From Bradyrhizobium diazoefficiens (GTDB lineage Bacteria > Pseudomonadota > Alphaproteobacteria > Rhizobiales > Xanthobacteraceae), in assembly GCF_016616885.1 (NCBI RefSeq), contig NZ_CP067102.1, forward strand, positions 1,578,501-1,642,500: DNA of 64,000 nt, read 5' to 3'. Made by a program: the position numbers and the translations under genes. Below the pieces are notes generated by a model. The model had not been told where the DNA came from and did not search any database. It was given only the letters and a program-made list of their open reading frames with translations. How positions within the stretch are numbered: the first letter of the stretch is position 1; every line of letters starts with the position of its first letter. Shown one piece after another: positions 27,580 to 37,865 of the stretch.

Positions 27580-28819
27580 TTCATCTTCTCTCGTCAATCT
27601 ACGATGGGATGGTTGAGCGGTTCATCGTCCACCGTGAGGCCACGCGGGTCTTGTAAAGCTCTCCTTTGACGTAAACGGCCGGAAGTCGGCATTGGCGCAG
27701 AGCACCAGTCGTCAACGATCAGTTTATCCGATCCGTCCATCGGCCTACCGGTAACTTCGGCCGTCCGCTGTGGATCGCAAGCGTTCTCGGCAACGCTTGC
27801 GGTGATCCTGGTTTCGGCAGGGTGGCTCCGAATCAGTGAAGGGACCAAGAGCCCTGACAACACCCTCGCGCATTCGCCCGCCATACGCTCCCGACGAGAC
27901 AATCTACGTCTTGCCCGAAAACACATCCCGCACCTTGGCGATTCCCAAAACCGACTCACGTACGCTCTCGACGCTGCAGCCTCTCGAGAGGCAGTGAACC
28001 TTGGCCGGTCCATCCATCCCGGCATTGCACCGGTCGCGCATGCGGTGCGAGCACGCGTAGCCTGAATTGACCTCGCATAAGAATACCGGCGGCGCCTCGG
28101 ATGTGGAACTCGATTTCAGATCGTTCTCCCATCCGCCAGCGGCGAGGCGAAGATGGCTATCCCTGCTCTCCAAGTGACGGTCTTTGTCCTGGGGCAAATC
28201 GGGCGGCGATGGTTCTCCCGCCTGGCTCATCGGCCATCTCGATGACGTGCTGCCGCGAGGCGCGTGAGCAGGCTGCGAGGCAACCTTGAGAGCTTGAGAC
28301 ATTCGTAATTCTTGCTAGCTGTTGGGATGTTTTGGCGGGACCGAAGAGTCGCGCGGCCGTGTCGGAAAACCTACAATCTGACGCTACGTACGATTCAAGT
28401 CCGTCGCCGGCCCAGGTTCAGCAATTTCCTGACGTTTACAGGGTCGCTTAAGCAGCGAGAACAAGACGGTGGCGGGCGCAAGGCGTCGCGCGTCGGCAGA
28501 ATTGGCCTGGAGCGCTCAGAGCCGCCACTGTGTCGGTTATCAGGATAACAGGCCTCGAGGTCGAGGCTGCGCTCCAGCAGGACCAAATCAAACAAGCGGT
28601 AGAGATGCCTCGTTAGGGACGGACCTTCCGGAGGGTCGGAGCGGGCTGCCATTCGAGATCAAGCCCGTGCCGCGAGATCAAGTGGTGCCAGCAAACGCAT
28701 TGATTGAACTTTGGGGTGTTTGCCCGACGAGCTTCAGGAGGATCGGGTCCGCGGCCAGCGCGCGACACACAGCTTCATCAAGCTGAACACGCTACGCCGG
28801 CCATCGCCTGGCAAGCAGC
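27580..28819. other. About 1.2 kb without a supported gene
   Basis: Frames on both strands (minus 27594-28025 and 27904-28302, plus 28469-28786) are Arg/Ser/Pro-rich and overlap each other. Some short segments look protein-like in shifting frames, suggesting old decayed genes, but I could not name a family. I saw no kinase remnant that would partner the adjacent regulator. Confidence 0.35.
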
Positions 28820-28855
28820 GGAAAACGAAAGCGCCCGCCCGAACGGGGCGAGCGC
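28820..28855 (-). terminator. Terminator of the RTX gene
   Basis: On the minus strand GCGCTCGCCC, a GTTC-containing loop and GGGCGGGCGC (28831-28855) form a G+C-rich hairpin followed by TTTCGTTTTCC. It lies 20 bases after the RTX stop. Confidence 0.65.
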
Positions 28856-28875
28856 GGTTCAGCATGGGTTGCGGG

Positions 28876-29679
28876 TCAGTGGAATGTGAAGTCCGATGCG
28901 CTCAGGCCCAAGCTGGCCAGGCCGTCCACGCTGTGCACATTGCTCAGGTGGGCGAACTCGTCAACGTGGTTCGCGGAGGTGACGTAGGCCAGATTCGCAG
29001 TCATGCTGTTGTACCCAAAGTAGGCGATAATGTCGCCGGGGGCCGCGGAAATGGCAGTGGCTGCGTCAGAGCCGTTGGAGAAACCCCGATCGGTGATCAC
29101 CACGACATGTTCCCCGTGAGCACCTGAGGCCGGGCCACTGTAGAAGGTGTCCACCTGATTGCCAGACCGCTGGCTGACGTGATTGAGGAAGTTCGCGTTG
29201 AGCCCGTCGCTGCCAAAGCCGACCGCGTCGAATGTGAAGGTGTCCTGTGCCGGGTCGAAATCCACGATAGTGGTGTGGTCGGGGGCCGGCCCGTACTGTT
29301 GGTCAAATCCGGGGTGCGGGTCGTGGAACTGAAACGCAAAGGTGTCGTTGCCGGTGCCTCCCGTCAGGGAATCCCTGCCGTCACCCGCGAAGAGGACGTC
29401 GTCGCCGGGGCCGCCGTAGAGTTTATCATTGCCCTCATTGACGATTCGCGGTTTGTCGGGGCCGTTGTCGCCGTAGAGGAAGTCGTTACCCTCGTCGCCG
29501 AAGACGTTGTCGTTGCCCTGGCCGCCGAAGACTCGGTCATTGCCCTCGCCGGCCGAGATGACATCATTTCCGGCACGACCGTCGATCCAGTCATCGCCCC
29601 TGGGGTCGGTGATGATATCGTTACCGTCGCCGCCAAAGAGACTATTGCTGCCCGGACCGCCAATAATGGGTTTGTCCAT
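28876..29679 (-). CDS. RTX (hemolysin-type calcium-binding) secreted protein
   Basis: A 267-residue protein with AAGGAG before the ATG. Residues about 8-120 are Gly/Asp nonapeptide repeats of the GGxGxDxxx type (GGDGNDIITDPRGDD, GGQGNDNVFGDEGNDFLYGD, GGPGDDVLFAGDGRDSLTGG) that form a calcium-binding parallel beta-roll. The C-terminal half ends ASDFTFH, a hydrophobic-acidic ending compatible with a type I secretion signal. No signal peptide and no type I exporter genes are nearby. It is divergent from nifD with 477 bases between starts; no RpoN promoter is visible on its side. Confidence 0.8.
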   Translation of the reverse strand: MDKPIIGGPGSNSLFGGDGNDIITDPRGDDWIDGRAGNDVISAGEGNDRVFGGQGNDNVFGDEGNDFLYGDNGPDKPRIVNEGNDKLYGGPGDDVLFAGDGRDSLTGGTGNDTFAFQFHDPHPGFDQQYGPAPDHTTIVDFDPAQDTFTFDAVGFGSDGLNANFLNHVSQRSGNQVDTFYSGPASGAHGEHVVVITDRGFSNGSDAATAISAAPGDIIAYFGYNSMTANLAYVTSANHVDEFAHLSNVHSVDGLASLGLSASDFTFH

Positions 29680-29957
29680 CGCGAATACTCCTTGTTAGAC
29701 AGCCCCCACCACGCCACCTGGCCGTTCATATTGCTCATCAGCCAAATAGAATAATTCATTGTTTTGATAGAACGCATCGACCTGGCGGATGCATCCAGGC
29801 GCGCTTCTCTTGCGTACATCTCAGCGCATCGGCTGGTGCGACCGGTCTGAGCTGGTGCCCGCCGGGCTATGATGCAGTCGTCAGCGGGCGCGCCAAGCCC
29901 ACCCAAGGCTAACGCTTTGCAGTCGAATATCAGCGGTGCATGACACGCGCTCGTCCT

Positions 29958-29973
29958 TGTTTTCTATCGAACA
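29958..29973 (+). promoter_or_regulatory. NifA upstream activating site 1 of nifD
   Basis: TGTTTTCTATCGAACA matches TGT-N10-ACA exactly, about 120 bases before the -24 element of nifD. Confidence 0.7.
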
Positions 29974-30007
29974 GGCGCAAACGAAGCCGTCGATGGAGAA
30001 GCTCCGA

Positions 30008-30023
30008 TGTCGGGTTTGCAACA
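30008..30023 (+). promoter_or_regulatory. NifA upstream activating site 2 of nifD
   Basis: TGTCGGGTTTGCAACA matches TGT-N10-ACA, about 70-85 bases before the -24 element, the usual spacing for NifA action through IHF-bent DNA. Confidence 0.75.
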
Positions 30024-30093
30024 CAGTGCCGGCCGGGCTTGCCGACAAGGCTATGTGCTTCCAATTCCGCTAGTTTTTGCGCTTGCGCGCGGC

Positions 30094-30109
30094 TGGCACG
30101 CTCGTTGCT
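30094..30109 (+). promoter_or_regulatory. RpoN -24/-12 promoter of nifDKENX
   Basis: TGGCACGCTCGTTGCT is a perfect TGGCAC-N5-TTGCW element. It lies 47 bases before the nifD ATG. Confidence 0.92.
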
Positions 30110-30156
30110 AAACTCTTCCCCGAGCACCGTCGCGCTAACTCTCAAAGGATATCAGC

Positions 30157-31656
30157 ATGAGCTTCGCTAGGACCGAAAGCATCGAGGAGATCAAGGCCCG
30201 CAATAAGGATCTCATCCAGGAGGTGCTGACGGTCTATCCCGAGAAGACTGGAAAGCGGCGCGCCAAGCACCTGAACGTTCACGAGGCAGGGAAGGCGGAT
30301 TGCGGCGTTAAGTCAAATCTCAAATCCATCCCCGGCGTGATGACGATCCGCGGCTGCGCCTATGCAGGCTCCAAGGGCGTAGTCTGGGGGCCGATCAAGG
30401 ACATGATCCATATCAGCCATGGTCCGGTGGGGTGTGGCCAGTACTCCTGGGGATCGCGGCGCAACTACTACGCCGGCACGACCGGTATCGATACGTTCGT
30501 GACCTTGCAGTTCACGTCCGACTTCCAGGAAAAGGATATCGTGTTCGGCGGTGACAAGAAGCTCGTCAAACTCATCGACGAGCTGCAGGAGTTGTTCCCG
30601 CTCAACAACGGCATCACCATCCAGTCGGAATGCCCGATTGGCCTGATCGGCGACGATATCGAGGCGGTCTCCAAGGCCAAGTCGAAGGAATATGGCGGCA
30701 AGACGATCGTGCCGGTTCGCTGCGAAGGCTTCCGCGGCGTCTCGCAGTCGCTCGGGCACCATATCGCCAACGATGCCGTGCGTGATTGGGTCTTCGACAG
30801 GCTCACGCCCGAGAAGTCCCGCTTCGAGTCGACGCCCTACGACGTTGCGATCATCGGAGACTATAATATCGGCGGTGATGCCTGGTCGTCTCGAATCCTG
30901 CTGGAGGAAATGGGCCTACGCGTCATCGCCCAGTGGTCCGGAGACGGGTCGCTGGCCGAGCTCGAGGCCACGCCCAAGGCCAAGCTCAACATACTGCATT
31001 GCTACCGCTCGATGAACTACATCTCCCGTCACATGGAGGAGAAGTTCGGCATTCCGTGGTGCGAATACAACTTCTTCGGTCCCTCAAAAATCGCCGAATC
31101 ACTGCGCAAGATAGCCGTCTATTTCGACGACAGCATCAAGGAAGGGGCCGAGCGCGTGATTGCAAAATATCAGCCGCTTGTCGATGCGGTCGTCGCAAAA
31201 TACCGCCCCCGCCTGGAAGGCAAGACCGTGATGCTGTTCGTCGGCGGCTTGCGTCCGCGCCATGTGATCGGCGCCTATGAGGACCTCGGCATGGAAGTCG
31301 TCGGCACCGGCTATGAGTTTGGCCACAACGATGACTATCAGCGAACCGCCCAGCATTACGTCAAGGATGGCACGCTCATCTACGATGATGTCAATGGATA
31401 TGAGTTCGAGCGCTTCGTCGAGAAGATGCAGCCCGACCTGGTCGGCTCGGGCATCAAGGAAAAATATGTGTTCCAGAAGATGGGGGTGCCGTTCCGGCAG
31501 ATGCACTCCTGGGATTATTCGGGTCCGTACCACGGTTATGACGGCTTTCCGATCTTCGCGCGCGACATGGACATGGCCATCAACTCGCCAGTCTGGAGGA
31601 AGACCAAGGCGCCCTGGAAGGCTGCCGCAGAACCAAGGCTCATGGCTGCGGAATAG
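30157..31656 (+). CDS. nifD: Nitrogenase molybdenum-iron protein alpha chain
   Basis: Alpha subunit of dinitrogenase, holding FeMo-cofactor and half of the P-cluster. 499 residues, normal length. P-cluster ligand regions [15 protein letters not shown] and [18 protein letters not shown] are present, as are [13 protein letters not shown], the cofactor Cys region [11 protein letters not shown] and the cofactor His region [16 protein letters not shown]. First gene of the nifDKENX unit behind a consensus RpoN promoter with two NifA sites; nifH is not linked to nifD but lies 27 kb away, the split arrangement of bradyrhizobia. Confidence 0.98.
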   Translation: MSFARTESIEEIKARNKDLIQEVLTVYPEKTGKRRAKHLNVHEAGKADCGVKSNLKSIPGVMTIRGCAYAGSKGVVWGPIKDMIHISHGPVGCGQYSWGSRRNYYAGTTGIDTFVTLQFTSDFQEKDIVFGGDKKLVKLIDELQELFPLNNGITIQSECPIGLIGDDIEAVSKAKSKEYGGKTIVPVRCEGFRGVSQSLGHHIANDAVRDWVFDRLTPEKSRFESTPYDVAIIGDYNIGGDAWSSRILLEEMGLRVIAQWSGDGSLAELEATPKAKLNILHCYRSMNYISRHMEEKFGIPWCEYNFFGPSKIAESLRKIAVYFDDSIKEGAERVIAKYQPLVDAVVAKYRPRLEGKTVMLFVGGLRPRHVIGAYEDLGMEVVGTGYEFGHNDDYQRTAQHYVKDGTLIYDDVNGYEFERFVEKMQPDLVGSGIKEKYVFQKMGVPFRQMHSWDYSGPYHGYDGFPIFARDMDMAINSPVWRKTKAPWKAAAEPRLMAAE

Positions 31657-31727
31657 GCGGCCTCTCCGCCTCTCTGCAGAGGCGTCGAGCCGACATTGAC
31701 CACGATTTTCAAGAGGATTCCCACGAA

Positions 31728-33284
31728 ATGGCGCAGAATGCAGAACACGTGCTCGATCATGTCGAGCTGTTCCGCGGTCCGGAATACCAGCAAATGCTGG
31801 CCAACAAGAAGAAGATGTTCGAGAACGCTCGAGATCCCGCGGAGGTCGAACGCATCAGGGAATGGTCGAAGACGCCCGAATATCGCGAAAAGAACTTTGC
31901 GCGGGAAGCTCTGACGATAAACCCGGCCAAGGCTTGCCAGCCGCTCGGTGCGGTCTTCGCATCCGTGGGATTCGAGAGCACGCTGCCCTTCGTGCACGGT
32001 TCCCAAGGTTGCGTCGCCTATTATCGCAGCCATCTGTCGCGGCACTTCAAGGAGCCGAGTTCCTGCGTCTCCTCGTCGATGACGGAAGATGCTGCAGTGT
32101 TCGGCGGCCTGAACAACATGGCAGATGGGCTCGCCAACAGCTATAACATGTACAAGCCGAAGATGATCGCGGTCTCCACGACTTGCATGGCGGAGGTGAT
32201 CGGGGACGACCTCAACGCCTTTATCAAGACCTCCAAGGAGAGAGGCTCTGTCCCAGAGCATTTCGATGTACCGTTCGCGCACACCCCGGCCTTCGTCGGC
32301 AGCCACATCACGGGCTATGACAATGCGCTGAAGGGTATCCTTGAACACTTCTGGGACGGAAAAGCCGGGACAGCACCGAAGCTCGAGCGCACCCCCAACG
32401 AGAAGATCAATTTTATCGGCGGCTTTGACGGCTACACTGTTGGGAATACCCGTGAAATCAAGCGCATCTTCGATTTGATGGATGTCCAGTACACCATCCT
32501 CGCGGACAATTCCGATGTGTTCGATACGCCGACCGACGGCGAGTTCAGGATGTATGACGGCGGCACCACGTTGGAAGACGCCGCGAACGCGGTTCACGCC
32601 AAGGCGACGATATCTGCGCAGCAATGGTGCACGGAAAAGACCCTTGCCTTCATCGCCGGCCATGGCCAAGAGGTCCTGGCTTTCAACCATCCGGTCGGCG
32701 TCTCCGCGACCGACGAGCTCCTCATGGCGTTATCGCGCGTCACCGGCAAGGAAATCCCCGAGGCGCTGGCGCGAGAGCGTGGCCGCCTGGTCGACGCGAT
32801 CGCCGACTCCAGCGCGCATATCCATGGCAAGAAATTCGCGATCTACGGCGATCCAGACCTATGTTATGGGCTAACTGCCTTCCTGCTCGAACTGGGCGCC
32901 GAACCGGTCCATGTGCTGTCCACGAACGGCAACAAGGCCTGGCACGATAAAATGCAGGCGTTGTTTGCGAGCTCGCCGTTTGGGCAGAACTGCACTGCCT
33001 ATCCAGGGCGAGACCTCTGGCACATGCGCTCGCTGCTGTTCACGGAACCCGTCGACTTCCTGATCGGCAACACGCATGGCAAATATCTGGAGCGCGATAC
33101 CGGCACCCCGCTGATCCGCATTGGTTTTCCGATTTTTGATCGGCATCACCATCACCGCTCCCCGCTGTGGGGCTATCAAGGCGGCATGAACGTTTTGGTG
33201 AAGATCCTCGACAAGATCTTTGACGAGATCGACAGGAAGACCAGCGCTGCAGGCACCGACTATAGCTTTGACATCATTCGTTGA
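31728..33284 (+). CDS. nifK: Nitrogenase molybdenum-iron protein beta chain
   Basis: Beta subunit of dinitrogenase. 518 residues. P-cluster ligand regions [16 protein letters not shown] and [20 protein letters not shown], then [18 protein letters not shown], and a C-terminal [20 protein letters not shown] block, all as expected. It starts 71 bases after nifD; no terminator separates them. The N-terminal region (about 1-60) is of the longer type seen in alphaproteobacteria. Confidence 0.98.
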   Translation: MAQNAEHVLDHVELFRGPEYQQMLANKKKMFENARDPAEVERIREWSKTPEYREKNFAREALTINPAKACQPLGAVFASVGFESTLPFVHGSQGCVAYYRSHLSRHFKEPSSCVSSSMTEDAAVFGGLNNMADGLANSYNMYKPKMIAVSTTCMAEVIGDDLNAFIKTSKERGSVPEHFDVPFAHTPAFVGSHITGYDNALKGILEHFWDGKAGTAPKLERTPNEKINFIGGFDGYTVGNTREIKRIFDLMDVQYTILADNSDVFDTPTDGEFRMYDGGTTLEDAANAVHAKATISAQQWCTEKTLAFIAGHGQEVLAFNHPVGVSATDELLMALSRVTGKEIPEALARERGRLVDAIADSSAHIHGKKFAIYGDPDLCYGLTAFLLELGAEPVHVLSTNGNKAWHDKMQALFASSPFGQNCTAYPGRDLWHMRSLLFTEPVDFLIGNTHGKYLERDTGTPLIRIGFPIFDRHHHHRSPLWGYQGGMNVLVKILDKIFDEIDRKTSAAGTDYSFDIIR

Positions 33285-33380
33285 TGACGATCGACGCGAA
33301 GCCATCGCCAGCAGACATCGGCGATGGCTGAGCGAAGCACGGGCCGCTTTTCACATAATCGCGATTGAGGGGAGAGACCG

Positions 33381-35060
33381 ATGAGTTCGCTTTCGGCCAG
33401 AATCCTGGACGTCTTCAACGAGCCGGGCTGCGCCAAAAACGCCGACAAGTCGGAGGCTGACCGCAAGAAGGGCTGCACCAAGCAACCTAAGCCGGGCAGT
33501 GCGGCCGGGGGCTGCGCCTTCGACGGCGCCAAGATCGCGCTGCAGCCCTTCACCGACGTGGCCCATCTGGTGCACGGACCCATCGCCTGTGAGGGCAATT
33601 CCTGGGACAACCGGGGTGCAGCTTCATCCGGTGCCAGCATCTGGCGCACCGGCTTCACCACTGACATGAACGAAACCGATATCGTGTTCGGCGGCGAGAA
33701 GCGACTTTACAAGGCAATCAGGGAGATCTTCGAGAAATACGATCCGGCGGCGATCTTCGTCTATCAGACCTGCATTCCGGCCATGATCGGCGACGACATC
33801 AATGCCGTCTGCAAGGCGGCTTCTCGGAAGTTCGGCAAGCCCGTGATTCCGGTCAATTCGCCAGGCTTCGTAGGTTCGAAAAACCTCGGCAATAAGCTTG
33901 CGGGCCAAGCATTGCTTGATCATGTCATCGGCACCGAAGAGCCGGACCACACCACGCCCTGCGACATCAACCTGATCGGCGAATACAATCTGTCGGGCGA
34001 ATTGTGGCAGGTCAAGCCGCTGTTGGACGAGCTCGGCATCCGCATCCTCTCCTGCATTTCCGGAGATGGGAAATATCGTGAAGTTGCCTCATCGCATCGG
34101 GCGCGCGCCGCCATGCTGGTGTGTTCGAAGTCCATGATCAATGTGGCGCGCAAGATGCAAGAGCACTACGGCATCCCGTTCTTCGAAGGCTCGTTCTACG
34201 GTATCCAGGACTCCAGCGACGCCCTGCGCAACATTGCACGCGTGTTGGTCGCGCGCGGGGCCCCGAAAGATCTGATCGGCCGTACCGAGGCGCTCATAGC
34301 GCGGGAGGAGGCGAGCGCCTGGGCCAAAATCGGATCCTACAGGCCGCGCCTCGCCGGCAAGAGGGCACTCCTCATCACAGGTGGCGTGAAATCCTGGTCC
34401 GTGCTGGCCGCGTTGCAGGAGGCCGGCCTTGAGCTGGTCGGCACCAGCGTCAAAAAATCCACAAACCAAGACAAGGAGCGCATCAAGCAGCGGATGGGGC
34501 AGGACGCCCATATGATCGACGACATGGCGCCACGCGACATGTACAGGATGCTGAAGGCCGCAAAAGCGGACATCATGCTCTCCGGCGGCAAGTCGCAATT
34601 CGTCGCGCTGAAGGCGGCGATGCCCTGGCTCGACATCAACCAGGAGCGCTCTCATGCCTATATGGGCTATTTGGGGATCGTGAAGCTGGTCGAGGAGATC
34701 GACAAGGCGCTGTTCAACCCGATATGGGAGCAGCTGCGCCGGCCGGCCCCATGGGATGAGATCGCCAAGGATGGCCAGCCCATGCGCTTGGCCCTTGCGC
34801 AGAGCGACGGAGAGCCCGCCGAGACCGCAAAAACCCCGGCGCTTATGGAGGCGAGCCGCCGCGCAAAAAGGATCTGTCTCTGCAACACAGTCAATCGTGG
34901 CACGATCGAGGATGCAATCCGCTTGCACGGTCTGACCAGCGTCGAGGCTGTCAGAGAGCACACCGACGCGTTCGGCGGCTGTTGCAGGAGCCGGATCCAG
35001 GACATCCTGAGGGCGATGTCGGTCTCCCCGCCGCCTGCCATGCGGCAGGCCGCGGAATAG
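33381..35060 (+). CDS. nifE: FeMo-cofactor scaffold protein NifE, with Cys-containing C-terminal extension
   Basis: With NifN forms the scaffold on which NifB-cofactor is matured to FeMo-cofactor. 559 residues, about 70-80 longer than the core. Core signatures are GGCAFDGAKIALQPF, HGPIACEGNSWDNRG, YQTCIPAMIGDDINAVCKAA and the CISGDGKYREV and SFYGIQDSSDALR blocks. After about residue 490 an extra segment RRAKRICLCNTVNRGTIEDA, then IRLHGLTSVEAVREHTDAFG, then GCCRSRIQDIL resembles a BFD-like 2Fe-2S domain (CxC...CxxC), but here the second pair is adjacent cysteines. Starts 96 bases after nifK. Confidence 0.95.
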   Translation: MSSLSARILDVFNEPGCAKNADKSEADRKKGCTKQPKPGSAAGGCAFDGAKIALQPFTDVAHLVHGPIACEGNSWDNRGAASSGASIWRTGFTTDMNETDIVFGGEKRLYKAIREIFEKYDPAAIFVYQTCIPAMIGDDINAVCKAASRKFGKPVIPVNSPGFVGSKNLGNKLAGQALLDHVIGTEEPDHTTPCDINLIGEYNLSGELWQVKPLLDELGIRILSCISGDGKYREVASSHRARAAMLVCSKSMINVARKMQEHYGIPFFEGSFYGIQDSSDALRNIARVLVARGAPKDLIGRTEALIAREEASAWAKIGSYRPRLAGKRALLITGGVKSWSVLAALQEAGLELVGTSVKKSTNQDKERIKQRMGQDAHMIDDMAPRDMYRMLKAAKADIMLSGGKSQFVALKAAMPWLDINQERSHAYMGYLGIVKLVEEIDKALFNPIWEQLRRPAPWDEIAKDGQPMRLALAQSDGEPAETAKTPALMEASRRAKRICLCNTVNRGTIEDAIRLHGLTSVEAVREHTDAFGGCCRSRIQDILRAMSVSPPPAMRQAAE

Positions 35061-35069
35061 GACGGCGTC

Positions 35070-36473
35070 ATGGCTATCGTCAGCACGCCGAGCAAGGCCT
35101 GCACGGTCAACCCGCTGAAGATGAGCCAGCCGATCGGTGGCGCATTCGCGTTCATGGGCCTGCGCGGGGCGATGCCGGTTCTGCACGGCTCGCAAGGCTG
35201 CACGTCGTTTGGACTCACGCTGTTCGTGCGGCATTTCAAGGAGCCGGTCCCGCTGCAGACCACCGCGATGAGCGAGGTGACGACCGTGCTCGGCGGGTTT
35301 GAAAATATCGAGCAAGCCATCCTCAACATCCACCATCGAACCAGACCGGAAATCATCGGGATCTGCTCGACCGGGGTAACGGAAACGAATGGCGACGATA
35401 TCGACGGCACCATCAAGATGATCCGCAAGAAGCATCCGCAACTCGCCACATTTCCCCTGGTCCATGTCTCGACGCCCGATTTCAAGGATGCTTTTCAGGA
35501 CGGCTGGGAAAAGGCAGTGGCGCGCATGGTTGAGGTGCTTGTCAGCGCGCCGACGATCGAGGCAGAGCGCGATGAGACGCGGGTGAATGTCCTGCCCGGA
35601 TGTCACCTGACGCCCGCCGACCTTGATGAGGTCAGGACAATAATCGAGGATTTCGGGCTAACACCAAGCTTCCTGCCTGACGTGGCGGGATCGCTGGACG
35701 GGCATATCCCTGAGCAGTTTACGTCAACGACCATCGGCGGCATCGGCATTGAGGAAATTGCCAGCATGGGCCAGTCCGGCTGGACCATTGCCATCGGTGC
35801 GCAGATGCGGCGGGCGGCAGAAGCCATGCAGAGCAGGACCGGGGCGCCGTTTCGCCTGTTCGAGCGATTGTGCGGCCTCCTCCCCAACGACGAATTCATC
35901 GCGTTCCTGAGCGAGATCTCCGGCCGCCCTGTGCCAACCAAATATCGGCGCCAGCGCGGACAGCTCGCCGATGCGATGCTGGACGCCCATTTCCATATCG
36001 GCGGCCGTAAAATCGCGATCGGTGCAGAGCCTGACCTCCTGTTCGACCTGTCCAGCATGCTGCATGACATGGGCGCGCAGGTTACGGCAGCCGTGACGAC
36101 CACGCCTTCGCCCGTGCTGGAGCGGATAAGGACCGAGGAGGTAGTGATCGGCGATCTCGAGGACCTGGAAGAGCGCGCCCGGAGAGAGAATTGCGATCTA
36201 TTGATCACGCATTCGCATGGCCGCCAAGCGGCGGCTCGGCTGAAGATTCCGTTCCATCGCGCGGGATTTCCGATGTTCGACCGCCTTGGCGCAGGACACC
36301 AGCTGTCCGTTGGGTATCGCGGCACGCGCGATCTGATCTTCCATCTTGCCAACTTGGTCATCGCCGATCGCGAGGAAAATCATAAGCCTTGCCCCGATAG
36401 CTGGCGGACCTCAACGCCGCCTCTCAAGTCCGGGCGCGGCTTCATCGACGCAACAGAGAGGTCGATTGCATGA
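35070..36473 (+). CDS. nifN: FeMo-cofactor scaffold protein NifN
   Basis: Partner of NifE, homologous to NifK. 467 residues. It has NPLKMSQPIGGAFAFMGLRG, HGSQGCTSFGLTLFVRHFKE, a CSTGVTETNGDDIDG block (the NifK STTCMAEV equivalent), and GFPMFDRLGAGHQLSVGYRG near the end. It begins 9 bases after nifE, and its stop overlaps the nifX start by 4 bases (ATGA), so nifE-nifN-nifX are probably translationally coupled. Confidence 0.96.
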   Translation: MAIVSTPSKACTVNPLKMSQPIGGAFAFMGLRGAMPVLHGSQGCTSFGLTLFVRHFKEPVPLQTTAMSEVTTVLGGFENIEQAILNIHHRTRPEIIGICSTGVTETNGDDIDGTIKMIRKKHPQLATFPLVHVSTPDFKDAFQDGWEKAVARMVEVLVSAPTIEAERDETRVNVLPGCHLTPADLDEVRTIIEDFGLTPSFLPDVAGSLDGHIPEQFTSTTIGGIGIEEIASMGQSGWTIAIGAQMRRAAEAMQSRTGAPFRLFERLCGLLPNDEFIAFLSEISGRPVPTKYRRQRGQLADAMLDAHFHIGGRKIAIGAEPDLLFDLSSMLHDMGAQVTAAVTTTPSPVLERIRTEEVVIGDLEDLEERARRENCDLLITHSHGRQAAARLKIPFHRAGFPMFDRLGAGHQLSVGYRGTRDLIFHLANLVIADREENHKPCPDSWRTSTPPLKSGRGFIDATERSIA

Positions 36474-36865
36474 AGGTCGCATTCGCTACCCAGGACTTGA
36501 GGCGCGTCGATGCCCATTTCGGCTGGGCCAAGAACATTGTCGTCTATGACGTCGGGCCGGACGGGCACGTCTTTCTGAAGGCGGTGCAGTTCGACGGCGA
36601 TCTCAGGGAAGACGGCAACGAGGATAAGCTCGCGCCCAAGATCGAGGCGATCAAGGATTGCGCCATCCTCTATGTCGTTGCGATCGGCGGCTCCGGTGCC
36701 GCGCGGGTGGTGGCGAATAAAATCCACCCCATCAAGGTGAACAAGCCCGAGAACATCCTGGAGCTGCTGCAAAAGCTCCAACGGATGCTGAAGGGGACGC
36801 CGCCCCCCTGGATCCGCAAGGCCCTGGCGAAGGCCAAGGAGCGCACATTTGATTTCGAGGAATGA
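36470..36865 (+). CDS. nifX: NifX, FeMo-cofactor transfer protein
   Basis: 131 residues starting [20 protein letters not shown], the NifX/NafY/NifB-C-terminal fold that binds NifB-cofactor or FeMo-co precursors and shuttles them to NifEN. Continues with [20 protein letters not shown] and the C-terminal [20 protein letters not shown] typical of NifX. Overlaps nifN by 4 bases and is followed at once by the DUF269 gene. Confidence 0.95.
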   Translation: MKVAFATQDLRRVDAHFGWAKNIVVYDVGPDGHVFLKAVQFDGDLREDGNEDKLAPKIEAIKDCAILYVVAIGGSGAARVVANKIHPIKVNKPENILELLQKLQRMLKGTPPPWIRKALAKAKERTFDFEE

Positions 36866-36872
36866 GGATCAC

Positions 36873-37343
36873 ATGACTGAGACCGCAGAAGCGGCGCAAC
36901 CGGATATTGTTCTTGACGCGCCCTTCGTTAAGCAGCTGGTCAAGATCTGGCGCGCTGAAGACAGTCATGGGGCTTGGGAGAGCAAGAGCGATCTCGATTT
37001 GCTCGACCCCTATATCCTGGACAAGGAGAAGCGGCACGCGCTGCCGATCGTGGGAGATCCAGATCCAGACACGGTATGGCGCGTGGAGCTGTTCTTCAAC
37101 GCGGTCGCCCTCTCGATCGAGAAGAAAACCGGCGTGATGATCCAGCCGATGCTGAAGATGCATCATGAAGGCTTTGGCCGCATGGTGCTGATCGGAGGCC
37201 GCCTGATCGTCGTCAATAAGCAGCTGCGCGACGTGCATCGCTTCGGGTTCGAAAATCTTGCGAAGCTCGCCGCCGAGGGTGAAAAGTATGTCGCAGACGG
37301 GACCCGGATGATCCAGAAATTCCCGGACGCGGCGAATTATTGA
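36873..37343 (+). CDS. NifX-associated protein (DUF269)
   Basis: A 156-residue protein from the ATG at 36873 (GAGG at 36864-36867); a frame from 36849 would add eight residues. Contains [20 protein letters not shown], then [20 protein letters not shown] and [20 protein letters not shown], the DUF269 signatures found next to nifX in most nif clusters. Biochemical role unsettled; genetic linkage to nifENX implies a cofactor-assembly role. Confidence 0.9.
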   Translation: MTETAEAAQPDIVLDAPFVKQLVKIWRAEDSHGAWESKSDLDLLDPYILDKEKRHALPIVGDPDPDTVWRVELFFNAVALSIEKKTGVMIQPMLKMHHEGFGRMVLIGGRLIVVNKQLRDVHRFGFENLAKLAAEGEKYVADGTRMIQKFPDAANY

Positions 37344-37352
37344 GGGCGGGAC

Positions 37353-37553
37353 ATGAGCGAACTTGAAAGCCTGAAGGCGGACATCAAGAAGCTGTCAGCC
37401 AAGGCGACGCAGGCCAAGATGGATCTGCACGACCTGTCAGAGGAGCTGCCGCTCAACTGGCACTCGATCATGGTGGTGGCGCAAAGAGCACATGAGGCGT
37501 TTGCCGAGCTCGAGAAAAAGCGCGAGGATCTCAAGGCGCAGGAAAGGGGCTAA
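37353..37553 (+). CDS. DUF683 / CCE_0567-type nif-linked protein
   Basis: 66 residues: MSELESLKADIKKLSAKATQ, AKMDLHDLSEELPLNW, then a second helix ending KKREDLKAQERG. Two amphipathic helices forming a coiled-coil hairpin, as in the DUF683 proteins that follow DUF269 in nif operons. The cyanobacterial relative binds metal, but function in nitrogen fixation is unproven. Nine bases separate it from the DUF269 gene. Confidence 0.85.
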   Translation: MSELESLKADIKKLSAKATQAKMDLHDLSEELPLNWHSIMVVAQRAHEAFAELEKKREDLKAQERG

Positions 37554-37565
37554 GGGTATACAAGC

Positions 37566-37865
37566 ATGTCATTTGCAACGCGCGACGGCCGCGGCTGGAT
37601 GCCCGATTATCTCGTCTCGATCGATTCCGGCAAATGTATCGGATGCGGACGCTGCTTCAAGGTCTGTGGTCGCCACGTCATGATATTAAAAGGGATCAAC
37701 GAGGAGGGCGATCTTGTCGAGCTTGACAGCGACGAGGACGATGAGATCGAAAAAAAGGTCATGGTGATGAATGATGAGGGCGCCTGTATCGGCTGCGGCG
37801 CCTGCGCCCGGGTCTGCCCGGCCAACTGCCAGACTCACGCGCCTGCCGTGGCAGAAGGGGCTTAA
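37566..37865 (+). CDS. fdxB: Nif-specific ferredoxin III (2x 4Fe-4S)
   Basis: 99 residues with two cluster motifs: CIGCGRCFKVC (about 24-34) and CIGCGACARVCP (about 77-88), separated by a long acidic loop (DSDEDDEIEKK). The layout matches ferredoxin III of nif regions. Probable electron carrier in cofactor synthesis or to nitrogenase; the specific partner cannot be told. Last gene of the nifD unit. Confidence 0.9.
   Translation: MSFATRDGRGWMPDYLVSIDSGKCIGCGRCFKVCGRHVMILKGINEEGDLVELDSDEDDEIEKKVMVMNDEGACIGCGACARVCPANCQTHAPAVAEGA

Noticed and set aside
30313..35606. Long minus-strand open frames opposite nifD, nifK and nifE (up to 505 codons at 34089-35606)
   Set aside because: Shadows of highly conserved nif genes; compositions are His/Arg/Leu-rich without family motifs.
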